A stretch of 7,519 nt of DNA from Verrucomicrobiia bacterium. Lineage in GTDB: Bacteria; Verrucomicrobiota; Verrucomicrobiia; Limisphaerales; UBA11358. The stretch spans positions 1 to 7,519 of the forward strand of contig JASHVW010000035.1 of the NCBI GenBank assembly GCA_030044395.1, in the 5' to 3' direction. Of this stretch, positions 1 through 5,895 are shown in pieces (position 1 is the stretch's first letter; each line of letters opens with the position of its first letter). Position numbers and translations under genes: made by a program. The notes beneath the pieces were generated by a model, which searched no databases, was not told the origin of the DNA, and worked only from the letters and a program-made list of their open reading frames with translations.

Positions 1-180
1 GGCGCTGATTGCCCCCAGCAGCATCAACACGCCGAAAATCAGCAGCACCACGCCCCAGATTAAATTGATGTTGATGCCGAGCGATTTGTCGGTCGGCCCG
101 GTCATCGCGCCCTCGATCGTGAGCAGAACGCCGATAAGCGTAAACATCAGTCCGATTGGCCAGCGTATGTCGAGTCCCAT
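1..180 (-). CDS. Small two-helix membrane protein, 3' end cut off by window edge
   Basis: The minus strand reads an open frame of 60 codons from the ATG at 180-178 to the window edge with no stop. The visible protein begins MGLDIRWPIGLMFTLIGVLL and has two hydrophobic segments, at about residues 8-25 and 39-58. They are separated by a short polar stretch containing TGPTDKSLGIN, so it looks like a small two-helix inner-membrane protein. It lies 41 bp downstream of the symporter gene on the same strand. I do not recognise a named family. Small membrane proteins are known to sit beside some sodium:solute symporters (for example YjcH with ActP, YhdT with PanF), so an accessory role is a reasonable inference from position only. 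No strong Shine-Dalgarno sequence precedes the start. A promoter-like element lies just upstream, so it may also be transcribed independently. The true C-terminus is outside the window. Confidence 0.7.
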   Translation of the reverse strand, partial: MGLDIRWPIGLMFTLIGVLLTIEGAMTGPTDKSLGININLIWGVVLLIFGVLMLLGAISA

Positions 181-189
181 ATTTCTTTA

Positions 190-217
190 TTTGTAATCCA
201 AAGGTTCAGATTGTCAA
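190..217 (-). promoter_or_regulatory. Possible promoter for the small membrane protein
   Basis: On the minus strand a perfect -35 box TTGACA (217-212) is followed after 16 bp by TACAAA (195-190), a four-of-six match to a -10 box. Transcription would begin near position 183, only about three bases before the ATG at 180. The element sits in the 41-bp gap after the symporter stop codon. It would give the small gene a transcript of its own in addition to read-through. Predicted by eye only. Confidence 0.35.
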
Positions 218-221
218 CGGT

Positions 222-2156
222 TTACCAGAAAATGATATTCAAGATGACACAGGCAATGAGCAGAATGACGCCCAGAACCGCCGGGCGCGCCCAGAATACC
301 TGGTCGTGGTCTTTGATTTTGGGCGTCAGGGAATAGACCAGCCCTTTCAGTTCCTCGTCCGTTTTCGTCCGTTTCGTCACCAGCGAAATCACCATCGTCA
401 AAATGAAACACACGCTGAAGGCAAAGCTGGCCAGGTAAAAGTTCTGCGCCATCTCGCTAGGAAATTGGCAGATCGCCGGCACATTTTGACCCGACGCGCT
501 CCAGATATACCCGCCCTTGATTCCGGGCACATCGCCCGCCGACAGCGTTAGGGCGTGGAACAATGCCGATGTCAACGTGCCGCCCACCAGCCCCAAAAAT
601 GCGCCCGTCGCCGTCGCCCGCACCCAGAACATCCCGAGCAAAAACGTCGCAAAAAGCGGCGCGTTCACAAAACCGAACACTAGTTGCACGATGTTCATCG
701 CGTTCGAATAATGGCCCGCAAAATACGCGCAGAAAATGCTCAAGATGATGCCGACGACCGTCGTGGCCTGTCCGACGACGAAATAGTGGTGGTCACTTCG
801 GTTTGGCGCAATGTAGGCCTGGTATAAATCGTAAGTCCAAATTGTATTAAAAGCCGTGACGTTGCCGGCCATCCCGGACATGAACGAGGCAAGCAGTGCG
901 GTTAGCGCCAAACCGAGCAACCCCGAGGGACAATAACGCTTCACCAGCGTAAGAATCACCCCATTGTAGTAAGTGTCCGTCACCGCATCCTGCAATTCGG
1001 TCTTTAATTCGGTCTCTGGCAAGGGACTCGCGCTATTGGCCTTGACGATCGCGTCCACTTTTCCCTGGTCCAGGTTTAAGCCGGTGTCCTTGCTTATTTT
1101 GACGAATGCTGCGTCTGCCGTCTGTGGCGTGGCAGCTTTGATGTCGGCGATCGCCGCGGTGAAGCCGAAGTCAGAAATTGAAACGGGCGGCAGGCGATAG
1201 TCCTTTTCCGGCATCGTCGTGAGTGCTACGGCCAGCACTCCAGGCAATATCACCAGCGCTGGGAAAAGCATTTTCGGGATCGCGGCGATCAGCGGTGTGC
1301 GCCGCGCCGCCGTCATGTCCTTCGCCGCCATCGCCCGCTGCACCACCAGAAAGTTCGTGCACCAATACCCAAACGAAAGCACAAACCCCAGGCCAAACAC
1401 GATGGCGAAAAGATTCACGCCCATCGGATTTTGGCTGTGCCCGGCGATCACCGGTTTCCACGCGCTGCTCCACGCGTCCGGCGAATATCCGTGCGCTGTC
1501 GAAACCTTTTGCAGCGACTGGACCATCGTATGCCAGCCCCCAACGTCCTTCATCCCAAGCCAGACGACTGGTGCGAATCCCAGGACAATCATGAAAAACT
1601 GCAGCACTTCCGTGTAAATCGCCGAGGTCAGGCCCCCTTTCAAAACATAAATCAACACCACCGCCGAAGTCACAAATAACGCAAAATTATAATCCCAATT
1701 CAGAAGGAAATGGAGTAGTTTTGCCAGCGCATCCATCGAGATGCCCGACGCAAAAACCGTCATGACCGCGAACGACACCGAATTGAAACAGCGCGTCCGG
1801 TAATCGAACCGCATGTTGAGATATTCCGGAACGGATCGGGCCTTCGAGCCGTAATAAAACGGCATCATAAACACCGCCAGGAATATCATTGCCGGAATCG
1901 CCCCCACCCAGTAAAAGTGCGCGGTCGCCACCCCATATTGCGCGCCGTTGGCCGCCATCCCTACCAGTTCAAGCGCGCCCAGATTCGCCGCCATGAATGC
2001 CAGCCCCGTCACCCACGCCGGAATGGAGCGTCCGGACATCAGATAATCCGACGACGTCTTCAGGTATCGCCGCAAGGCAAACCCGATGCTGATGACAAAA
2101 AGCGTATAGGCGAGCAAAACGGCGTAGTCAACCCAAGCCAGATGAATTGGTTGCAT
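222..2156 (-). CDS. Sodium:solute symporter (SSS/SLC5 family)
   Basis: This 644-residue inner-membrane protein should couple sodium entry to uptake of a small organic solute, in the LeuT-fold SSS family that includes the sugar transporter vSGLT. Family marks are: the first helix (about 8-29); FMAANLGALELVGMAANG (54-71), the broken-helix substrate/sodium region; KGGLTSAIYTEVLQ (173-186); YW..NFLVVQRAMAAKD (264-280); LTALLASFMSGMAGNVTAFN (418-437), the sodium-site helix; and YDLYQAYI (442-449). Further membrane segments run to the C-terminus, the last at about 626-643. A hydrophilic insert of roughly 60 residues occurs at about 333-395. Compared from memory with vSGLT, the gate tyrosine appears kept (Tyr264), but polar sugar contacts appear changed, so the substrate cannot be named. 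The gene is divergent from the ylbF-like gene and followed by a small membrane protein on the same strand. The ATG start fits the family N-terminus, though no clear Shine-Dalgarno precedes it. Confidence 0.9.
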   Translation of the reverse strand: MQPIHLAWVDYAVLLAYTLFVISIGFALRRYLKTSSDYLMSGRSIPAWVTGLAFMAANLGALELVGMAANGAQYGVATAHFYWVGAIPAMIFLAVFMMPFYYGSKARSVPEYLNMRFDYRTRCFNSVSFAVMTVFASGISMDALAKLLHFLLNWDYNFALFVTSAVVLIYVLKGGLTSAIYTEVLQFFMIVLGFAPVVWLGMKDVGGWHTMVQSLQKVSTAHGYSPDAWSSAWKPVIAGHSQNPMGVNLFAIVFGLGFVLSFGYWCTNFLVVQRAMAAKDMTAARRTPLIAAIPKMLFPALVILPGVLAVALTTMPEKDYRLPPVSISDFGFTAAIADIKAATPQTADAAFVKISKDTGLNLDQGKVDAIVKANSASPLPETELKTELQDAVTDTYYNGVILTLVKRYCPSGLLGLALTALLASFMSGMAGNVTAFNTIWTYDLYQAYIAPNRSDHHYFVVGQATTVVGIILSIFCAYFAGHYSNAMNIVQLVFGFVNAPLFATFLLGMFWVRATATGAFLGLVGGTLTSALFHALTLSAGDVPGIKGGYIWSASGQNVPAICQFPSEMAQNFYLASFAFSVCFILTMVISLVTKRTKTDEELKGLVYSLTPKIKDHDQVFWARPAVLGVILLIACVILNIIFW

Positions 2157-2169
2157 AAGGATTGTGCGG

Positions 2170-2198
2170 ATGATTCAAATTTGCCGTCGGATTGTCAA
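2170..2198 (-). promoter_or_regulatory. Possible promoter of the symporter gene
   Basis: On the minus strand a perfect -35 box TTGACA (2198-2193) is followed after 17 bp by AATCAT (2175-2170), four of six matches to TATAAT. Predicted initiation is near 2163, giving a leader of only about seven bases before the ATG at 2156. The nine bases TTGACAATC here are identical to those in the element before the small membrane-protein gene (217-209). The 88-bp divergent spacer must also carry the start signals of the ylbF-like gene, for which I see only weak candidates. Confidence 0.4.
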
Positions 2199-2244
2199 TT
2201 GCATTTATTGGAAATTTGTGTTTTATTCTGCCCGTTAAATTCTT

Positions 2245-2643
2245 ATGCCAACGACACTTGAAGAAAAGACACAGGAACTTTGCGCCGCCATCGTCGCCCA
2301 GCCGGAGATGGCCGGCATCCGCAGCCGCATCGATGCCTTTATGTCCGACGCCCAGTCGCGCGGGCAGTATGAGATCGTCAACAACAAGGGACAAACTCTT
2401 CATCAAAAGCAACACGACGGCCAGCCCCTCAACGGCGAGGAAATCGCCGATTTCGAGAAGCACCGCGACGCGCTCCTGCAAAATCCGGTGGCGCGCGGCT
2501 TTTTGGAGGCCCAGGACCAATTGCATGAGATGCAGCACTTGATCCAGAAATACGTCAACAAAACCTTCGAGCTTGGCCGCGTTCCCACCGAAGCCGATTT
2601 TGCCGAGGGCTCCTGCGGCCACGGCTGCGGCTGCCACCATTAA
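2245..2643 (+). CDS. YlbF/YmcA-family protein with Cys/His-rich tail
   Basis: A 132-residue, mostly helical, hydrophilic protein resembling the YlbF/YmcA (Com_YlbF, DUF964) family. The supporting pattern is an N-terminal helix (about 3-38), a linker with QYEIVNNKGQ (41-50), and a long helical stretch with the family-like phrase LLQNPVARGFLEAQDQLHEM (77-96) running to about residue 110. In Bacillus subtilis, YlbF and YmcA form the Ric complex with YaaT, which carries iron-sulfur clusters and influences RNA processing, competence, sporulation and biofilm formation. Whether that role holds here is unknown. The C-terminus GSCGHGCGCHH (122-132) has Cys124, Cys128, Cys130 and three histidines and looks suited to binding a metal or Fe-S cluster. 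No partner gene of the complex lies in the window. The gene is divergent from the symporter. No Shine-Dalgarno is visible; TAAATT ends three bases before the ATG. Confidence 0.75.
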   Translation: MPTTLEEKTQELCAAIVAQPEMAGIRSRIDAFMSDAQSRGQYEIVNNKGQTLHQKQHDGQPLNGEEIADFEKHRDALLQNPVARGFLEAQDQLHEMQHLIQKYVNKTFELGRVPTEADFAEGSCGHGCGCHH

Positions 2644-2862
2644 CCCGTCTTTCTCGTAAGTAATGCCGGTAAGGACGGCGCACTGCGCCGCTCCCCGCCC
2701 GTACAGCGGGCGGAACTTCCTCACTAGGCGTCCGAAAATCCCGTCGTTCGGAGTTTCGCCTTCAGGCGGTTTGGGTTTCGGAGTTTCCCACGCGCCGCGC
2801 CCCACGCCTCGCGGCGGCATTTTCCTCATTGCTTTTTTCATGCCCCGTTCTAAATTGCCCGC
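2644..2862. repeat. Hairpin-rich, repeat-like spacer between ylbF-like gene and nuoA
   Basis: This 219-bp spacer holds no convincing gene. It contains a perfect 6-bp stem CGGCGC/GCGCCG with a 3-base loop (2676-2690), a perfect 7-bp stem CCGCCCG/CGGGCGG with a 5-base loop (2695-2713), and a small stem CGCC/GGCG (2757-2768). The 11-mer TTCGGAGTTTC occurs twice, at 2747-2757 and 2777-2787, exactly 30 bp apart. Neither strong hairpin is followed by a T-run, so they are not classical rho-independent terminators, though they could stop or stabilise the ylbF-like transcript. The composition suggests a dispersed intergenic repeat. This is inference without a genome comparison. Confidence 0.45.
2829..2856 (+). 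promoter_or_regulatory. Possible promoter of nuoA
   Basis: TTGCTT (2829-2834) and TAAATT (2851-2856) are separated by 16 bp. The -10-like box ends six bases before the nuoA ATG at 2863, so transcription would begin at or next to the start codon. No Shine-Dalgarno sequence precedes the ATG, which fits a leaderless message. Similar phrases stand before the ylbF-like gene (GCCCGTTAAATT) and nuoA (GCCCCGTTCTAAATT). Both boxes are imperfect, so confidence is low. Confidence 0.3.
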
Positions 2863-3264
2863 ATGGAAAATCTGCAGAATTCTCAAATCGCGCAATACAT
2901 TCCCGTCTTGATGTTGCTCGTCGCGGCCATCGGTTTCGCCGTCGGCGTCTTGTTCGTCTCCGTCCTCCTGGGCCAGTATGGCAAACACACCCACGCCAAG
3001 GACACAGCCTACGAATGCGGCAAGGACCCCATCGGCGAAGGCAACGTCCGCTTTTCCGTCAAGTTTTACCTCGTCGCCATGCTCTTCATCCTCTTCGACA
3101 TCGAAGTTGTCTTTCTCTATCCGTGGGCCGTCGTCTATCGCGAAATGCTCGCCGAGCACGCCACACGCAATTTGATCTTTGGCTCCATGCTTTCGTTCGT
3201 CGTCGTCCTCCTCGCCGGCTATATCTATGCCCTCGAGAAAAAGGCCTTCGACTGGAAATCTTAA
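2863..3264 (+). CDS. nuoA: NADH-quinone oxidoreductase subunit A (NuoA, ND3 homologue)
   Basis: This 133-residue protein is subunit A of respiratory complex I (NDH-1), a small three-helix subunit at the junction of the membrane arm and the peripheral arm, close to the quinone site. Membrane helices lie at about 13-36, 67-90 and 104-124. The conserved loop between helices 1 and 2 contains YECGKDPIGEG (50-60), with the ND3 loop cysteine at Cys52, and then RFSVKFYLVAMLFILFDIE (63-81). The acidic residues Glu51, Asp79 and Glu81 are the conserved carboxylates of the family. Length and organisation are normal and the gene looks intact. No nuoB or other complex I gene is adjacent, unlike the usual nuoABCD order: the next gene is a phosphohexomutase 41 bp downstream on the same strand. 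The rest of complex I is presumably encoded elsewhere. Confidence 0.95.
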   Translation: MENLQNSQIAQYIPVLMLLVAAIGFAVGVLFVSVLLGQYGKHTHAKDTAYECGKDPIGEGNVRFSVKFYLVAMLFILFDIEVVFLYPWAVVYREMLAEHATRNLIFGSMLSFVVVLLAGYIYALEKKAFDWKS

Positions 3265-3305
3265 TCCCCAAAGCCGGTACCCGACGCCGCGCTTCCGTCT
3301 TGTTT

Positions 3306-4751
3306 ATGCCTGCCATCAAATTTGGGACTTCCGGATGGCGCGACATCATCGCGCGCGATTTTACTTTCGATAACGTCCGCCTAGCCGTCCAGGCCATTGC
3401 CAATTACCTGAACGCCGAAATTCGCAACGAACAATCCCCCCTTCATTTCCGTAAGCCGGTTTTGATTCTCGGCCACGACACGCGGTTTCTTGCCCGTGAA
3501 TTCTCCATCGCCGCCGCCGAGGTGCTGGCGGCCAACGACCTCCAGGTGCTTTTGTGCGACCGCGATACCCCCACGCCCGTTATCGCCCATGCCATTCGGC
3601 ATCGCCGCGCCGTCGGTGGCATCAATTTTACCGCCAGCCATAATCCGGCGGAATATCAAGGCCTGAAATTTTCAACCTGGAACGGCGCGCCCGCCACTCC
3701 CGAGGTTACCTCCCAAATCGAAGCGAATATCGCCAGGCTGCAGTCCGAAAAGTTTTCGTTCAGAGGCGCGGTCATCGGCGCCTACGAATGCCCATCCTTC
3801 AATCCCCAGCCGGACTACTTCAAACAATTGCGCAAGCTCGTCGAATTTTCCGTGCTCAAAAAGGCCAGGTTGAAAGTTGCCGTGGATTTTTCCTACGGCA
3901 CCGGCCACGGTTATTTGGATACGCTACTCGAAAACGCCGGCGCCAAAGTCACCTTGTTTCATGACGAATTGAACCCCCTCTTCGGCGGTCATCATCCTGA
4001 GCCTAATGCCGAAAATATGCGCGACGTCGGCAAATTTGTCCGTAGCGGCAAGGCCCACCTTGGTCTGGGCCTTGACGGCGACGCTGACCGCTTCGGCATC
4101 GTGGACAGGGATGGTACGTGGCTGACGCCAAATCAGGTTCTGACGCTGACGCTCTATCATTTGAAAAAGAACCGCGGGTGGACGGGCGCGGTCGTCCGCA
4201 CCGTGCCCTCCTCCCATCAAGTGGACGCTGTCGCTGGGTTGTTCGGCGTCAAAATCTATGAAACGCCCGTCGGTTTCAAATACATCGGCGCGTTGATGGA
4301 ATCCGAGCCAATCATCGTTGGTGGCGAAGAATCCGGCGGCTTGAGTGTCAAGGGCCACGTGCCGGAAAAAGACGGCATTCTCGCCTGCCTTCTGATGGCC
4401 GAATTGGTTGCCACCGAGAAAAAGTCCCTTGGCCAAATCCTCAGGGAACTCTCCAAAAAAATCGGCGATTTTTATACCGACCGCATCAATGTTTCATTCG
4501 CGCCTGAAAAAAAGGATGCGTTGCTGGCCAGGCTGGGCTCCGGTCTGCAAAGCATCGGGCCTTTTTCCGTCGAAAAGTTCATTGCCACCGATGGCTTTAA
4601 GTTTTTGCTTCCGGGTGGAGAATGGGTGGCCTTTAGAGCCAGCGGCACCGAACCTCTCATCCGCTGCTACGTCGAGGCAAAATCCAAGGCAAACTTGAAA
4701 AAACTTCAGGCCGCCTGCCGGCATGTGCTCGCCCCGGTCAATGACCATTAA
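3306..4751 (+). CDS. Phosphoglucomutase/phosphomannomutase family protein
   Basis: A 481-residue cytoplasmic enzyme of the alpha-D-phosphohexomutase superfamily, which interconverts hexose 1-phosphate and 6-phosphate through a phosphoserine and a bisphosphate intermediate. All four signature elements are present in order: TASHNP (109-114) with catalytic Ser111, the magnesium loop DGDADR (257-262), the sugar-recognition loop GEESGG (340-345), and the phosphate-binding loop RASGTEP (444-450). The N-terminus KFGTSGWRDII (5-15) is also typical. GEESGG and YETPVGFKYIG (318-328) favour a phosphoglucomutase-like subgroup, but glucose versus mannose specificity cannot be settled here. The frame stays open upstream to 2829, but that part overlaps nuoA and lacks family resemblance. 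The ATG at 3306 directly precedes the conserved N-terminus and is chosen. No Shine-Dalgarno is visible. It lies 41 bp after nuoA, probably cotranscribed. Its stop overlaps the convergent prepilin-like gene. Confidence 0.92.
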   Translation: MPAIKFGTSGWRDIIARDFTFDNVRLAVQAIANYLNAEIRNEQSPLHFRKPVLILGHDTRFLAREFSIAAAEVLAANDLQVLLCDRDTPTPVIAHAIRHRRAVGGINFTASHNPAEYQGLKFSTWNGAPATPEVTSQIEANIARLQSEKFSFRGAVIGAYECPSFNPQPDYFKQLRKLVEFSVLKKARLKVAVDFSYGTGHGYLDTLLENAGAKVTLFHDELNPLFGGHHPEPNAENMRDVGKFVRSGKAHLGLGLDGDADRFGIVDRDGTWLTPNQVLTLTLYHLKKNRGWTGAVVRTVPSSHQVDAVAGLFGVKIYETPVGFKYIGALMESEPIIVGGEESGGLSVKGHVPEKDGILACLLMAELVATEKKSLGQILRELSKKIGDFYTDRINVSFAPEKKDALLARLGSGLQSIGPFSVEKFIATDGFKFLLPGGEWVAFRASGTEPLIRCYVEAKSKANLKKLQAACRHVLAPVNDH

Positions 4752-5653
4752 TGCGGTCGCGGAATGGGAACGCGCCACTGGTAGCTCCATTGATAGTTCC
4801 AAAGTTTTTCTAGCGGCGATCTTTCCACGTGTCCGTCATAAAGCACCAAGTTGATGCCGCCGGGAAGCGGTTGGATGGTGTTAACGCTTCGGGGAGCCGC
4901 GGAAGCGGGCCTGCCGCCGTGGCGGGCGATCGTTATCCGCATCATCATGAGATTCTGATCGTCACCGGAAGTTGTCTGCCCCGCGTATAAATTGCTCGAC
5001 GGGGCGTTGTTGGGCAGCGGGAAAGTCTCCGGCCACATGCCGTCGGCAAAAACCGGCGTCTGCGAAGGAAACCGAATCGAGCTTTCATCGGCAAAATTAT
5101 TGGTCATGCCTGGGGTGACGGCTATAACTGGAATGATTGGACCAACACCGGGCTCCAATGTGCCCGTGTATAACCACCCGTTGAAGGCATAACTGCATTG
5201 AAAATAAAAACTCCTTACCGGATGCTCTTGGTTGAAATTGCTATAGTAAATGGATGCCGCCTCATCAGCAGCGCCAGGTGTATCACTCCCGGCCGCTGCG
5301 GAGGAATTTCGCGGCGCGGACGGGCAGAGTTGCACACTGTTCATGTTGGTGGCATCCGGATTGAGGTACGGTATTAGAGCTTCGGCCCAGCCGGAATAAT
5401 ACAGGGCATTGAATTGATACGAAACATCTTTGCCGAATTGCGTTGTATAAACGGCGTTGGCCAGTCCCAATTGCTTGAGGTTGCTCAAGCATTGCGTGCG
5501 TTGGGCCTCCAACCGGGCGGCGGCAAGCGCCGGAAACAGCAGGCCCGCCAAAATCGCAATGACGGCTATCACCACCAGCAATTCAACTAGGGTGAACGCC
5601 TTCTCCGGGCTTATCAAACTGACCCACCATATTTGCGCAGGTCGTCTTTTCAT
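4748..5653 (-). CDS. Prepilin-like protein with type II pseudopilin N-terminus (DUF1559-like, HGG/DGH type)
   Basis: A 301-residue protein with a short basic leader, a class III (prepilin) signal and one N-terminal helix. The processing site is EKA|FTLVELLVVIA, with Ala19 in place of the usual glycine, Phe20 as the likely mature first residue and Glu24 at mature position 5. The hydrophobic helix spans about 20-45, followed by QCLSNLKQLGLA (54-65), typical of the abundant prepilin-like proteins of Verrucomicrobiota and Planctomycetota. The C-terminal region has HGG (245-247) and LYDGHVE (271-277), a variant of the H-X9-DG motif in which about 27 residues separate His and Asp. The protein should be inserted in the inner membrane and exposed outside it; substrate or partners are unknown. 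It stands alone without secretion-machinery genes. The start is supported by AGAGG five bases upstream and a good promoter. Confidence 0.85.
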   Translation of the reverse strand: MKRRPAQIWWVSLISPEKAFTLVELLVVIAVIAILAGLLFPALAAARLEAQRTQCLSNLKQLGLANAVYTTQFGKDVSYQFNALYYSGWAEALIPYLNPDATNMNSVQLCPSAPRNSSAAAGSDTPGAADEAASIYYSNFNQEHPVRSFYFQCSYAFNGWLYTGTLEPGVGPIIPVIAVTPGMTNNFADESSIRFPSQTPVFADGMWPETFPLPNNAPSSNLYAGQTTSGDDQNLMMMRITIARHGGRPASAAPRSVNTIQPLPGGINLVLYDGHVERSPLEKLWNYQWSYQWRVPIPRPH

Positions 5654-5658
5654 TAATG

Positions 5659-5663
5659 CCTCT
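5659..5663 (-). promoter_or_regulatory. Ribosome binding site of the prepilin-like gene
   Basis: AGAGG on the minus strand stands five bases before the ATG at 5653-5651. It is the only clear Shine-Dalgarno sequence before any complete gene in the window, and it supports the chosen start ahead of the basic leader MKRRPAQ. Confidence 0.6.
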
Positions 5664-5674
5664 TCTGCTTTCGC

Positions 5675-5702
5675 ATCATAAAAATTCCACCCCCGTCGTC
5701 AA
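5675..5702 (-). promoter_or_regulatory. Sigma-70-type promoter of the prepilin-like gene
   Basis: On the minus strand TTGACG (5702-5697, five of six matches) and TATGAT (5680-5675, five of six) are separated by 16 bp. Predicted initiation is near 5668, giving a leader of about 15 bases that includes the AGAGG ribosome binding site. This is the best promoter candidate in the window. It indicates that the gene is expressed independently of the propeller gene upstream. Confidence 0.6.
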
Positions 5703-5733
5703 GCAAAATTAACCACGCTCCCGCCCTCACCTT

Positions 5734-5830
5734 CCGCGTTTTTCGCGGCTAAAATTCTGCGTTTTTGCGTCCATCCGCGTTATTTCGCGGTTATGATTTT
5801 CGGTCTTTGAATTCGCGTTCAATTCGCGAA
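5734..5830. repeat. Three CG-rich palindromes in the spacer upstream of the prepilin-like gene
   Basis: The spacer 5654-5895 contains three short perfect hairpins: CCGCG/CGCGG with a 5-base T loop (5734-5748), CCGCG/CGCGG with a 6-base loop (5775-5790), and TTCGCG/CGCGAA with a 7-base loop (5812-5830). The first two start imperfect direct repeats 41 bp apart (CCGCGTTTTTCGCGGCTAAA and CCGCGTTATTTCGCGGTTAT). None is followed by a T-run on the minus strand in the way expected of a terminator. The block resembles dispersed intergenic repeats; no gene is seen in it. Confidence 0.5.
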
Positions 5831-5895
5831 AATTTGTGTCAAACCGCTTTCCGCTTTTTTCCCCATCCTCCATCCTCGTTTTCAAACTCGCCCAT

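Noticed and set aside
2199..2227. Promoter for the ylbF-like gene (TTGCAT, 17 bp, TTTATT)
   Set aside because: Only three of six and four of six matches, in AT-rich DNA where such matches are common by chance.
2695..2713. Rho-independent terminator after the ylbF-like gene
   Set aside because: The 7-bp stem is perfect, but it is followed by AACTTCCTC and not a T-run, so it is listed only as a hairpin.
2128..3159. 343-residue minus-strand open frame
   Set aside because: It lies antisense to the ylbF-like gene and nuoA, both recognisable families. The translation is low-complexity with no domain, as expected of a shadow frame in GC-rich DNA.
2829..3305. Upstream in-frame extension of the phosphohexomutase (would give 640 residues)
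   Set aside because: The first 159 residues overlap nuoA in another frame, are Arg-rich without family resemblance, and precede the conserved N-terminus KFGTSGW that starts right after the ATG at 3306.
5734..5830. CRISPR array
   Set aside because: There are only two or three short imperfect units with no uniform repeat and spacer lengths, and no cas gene is present.
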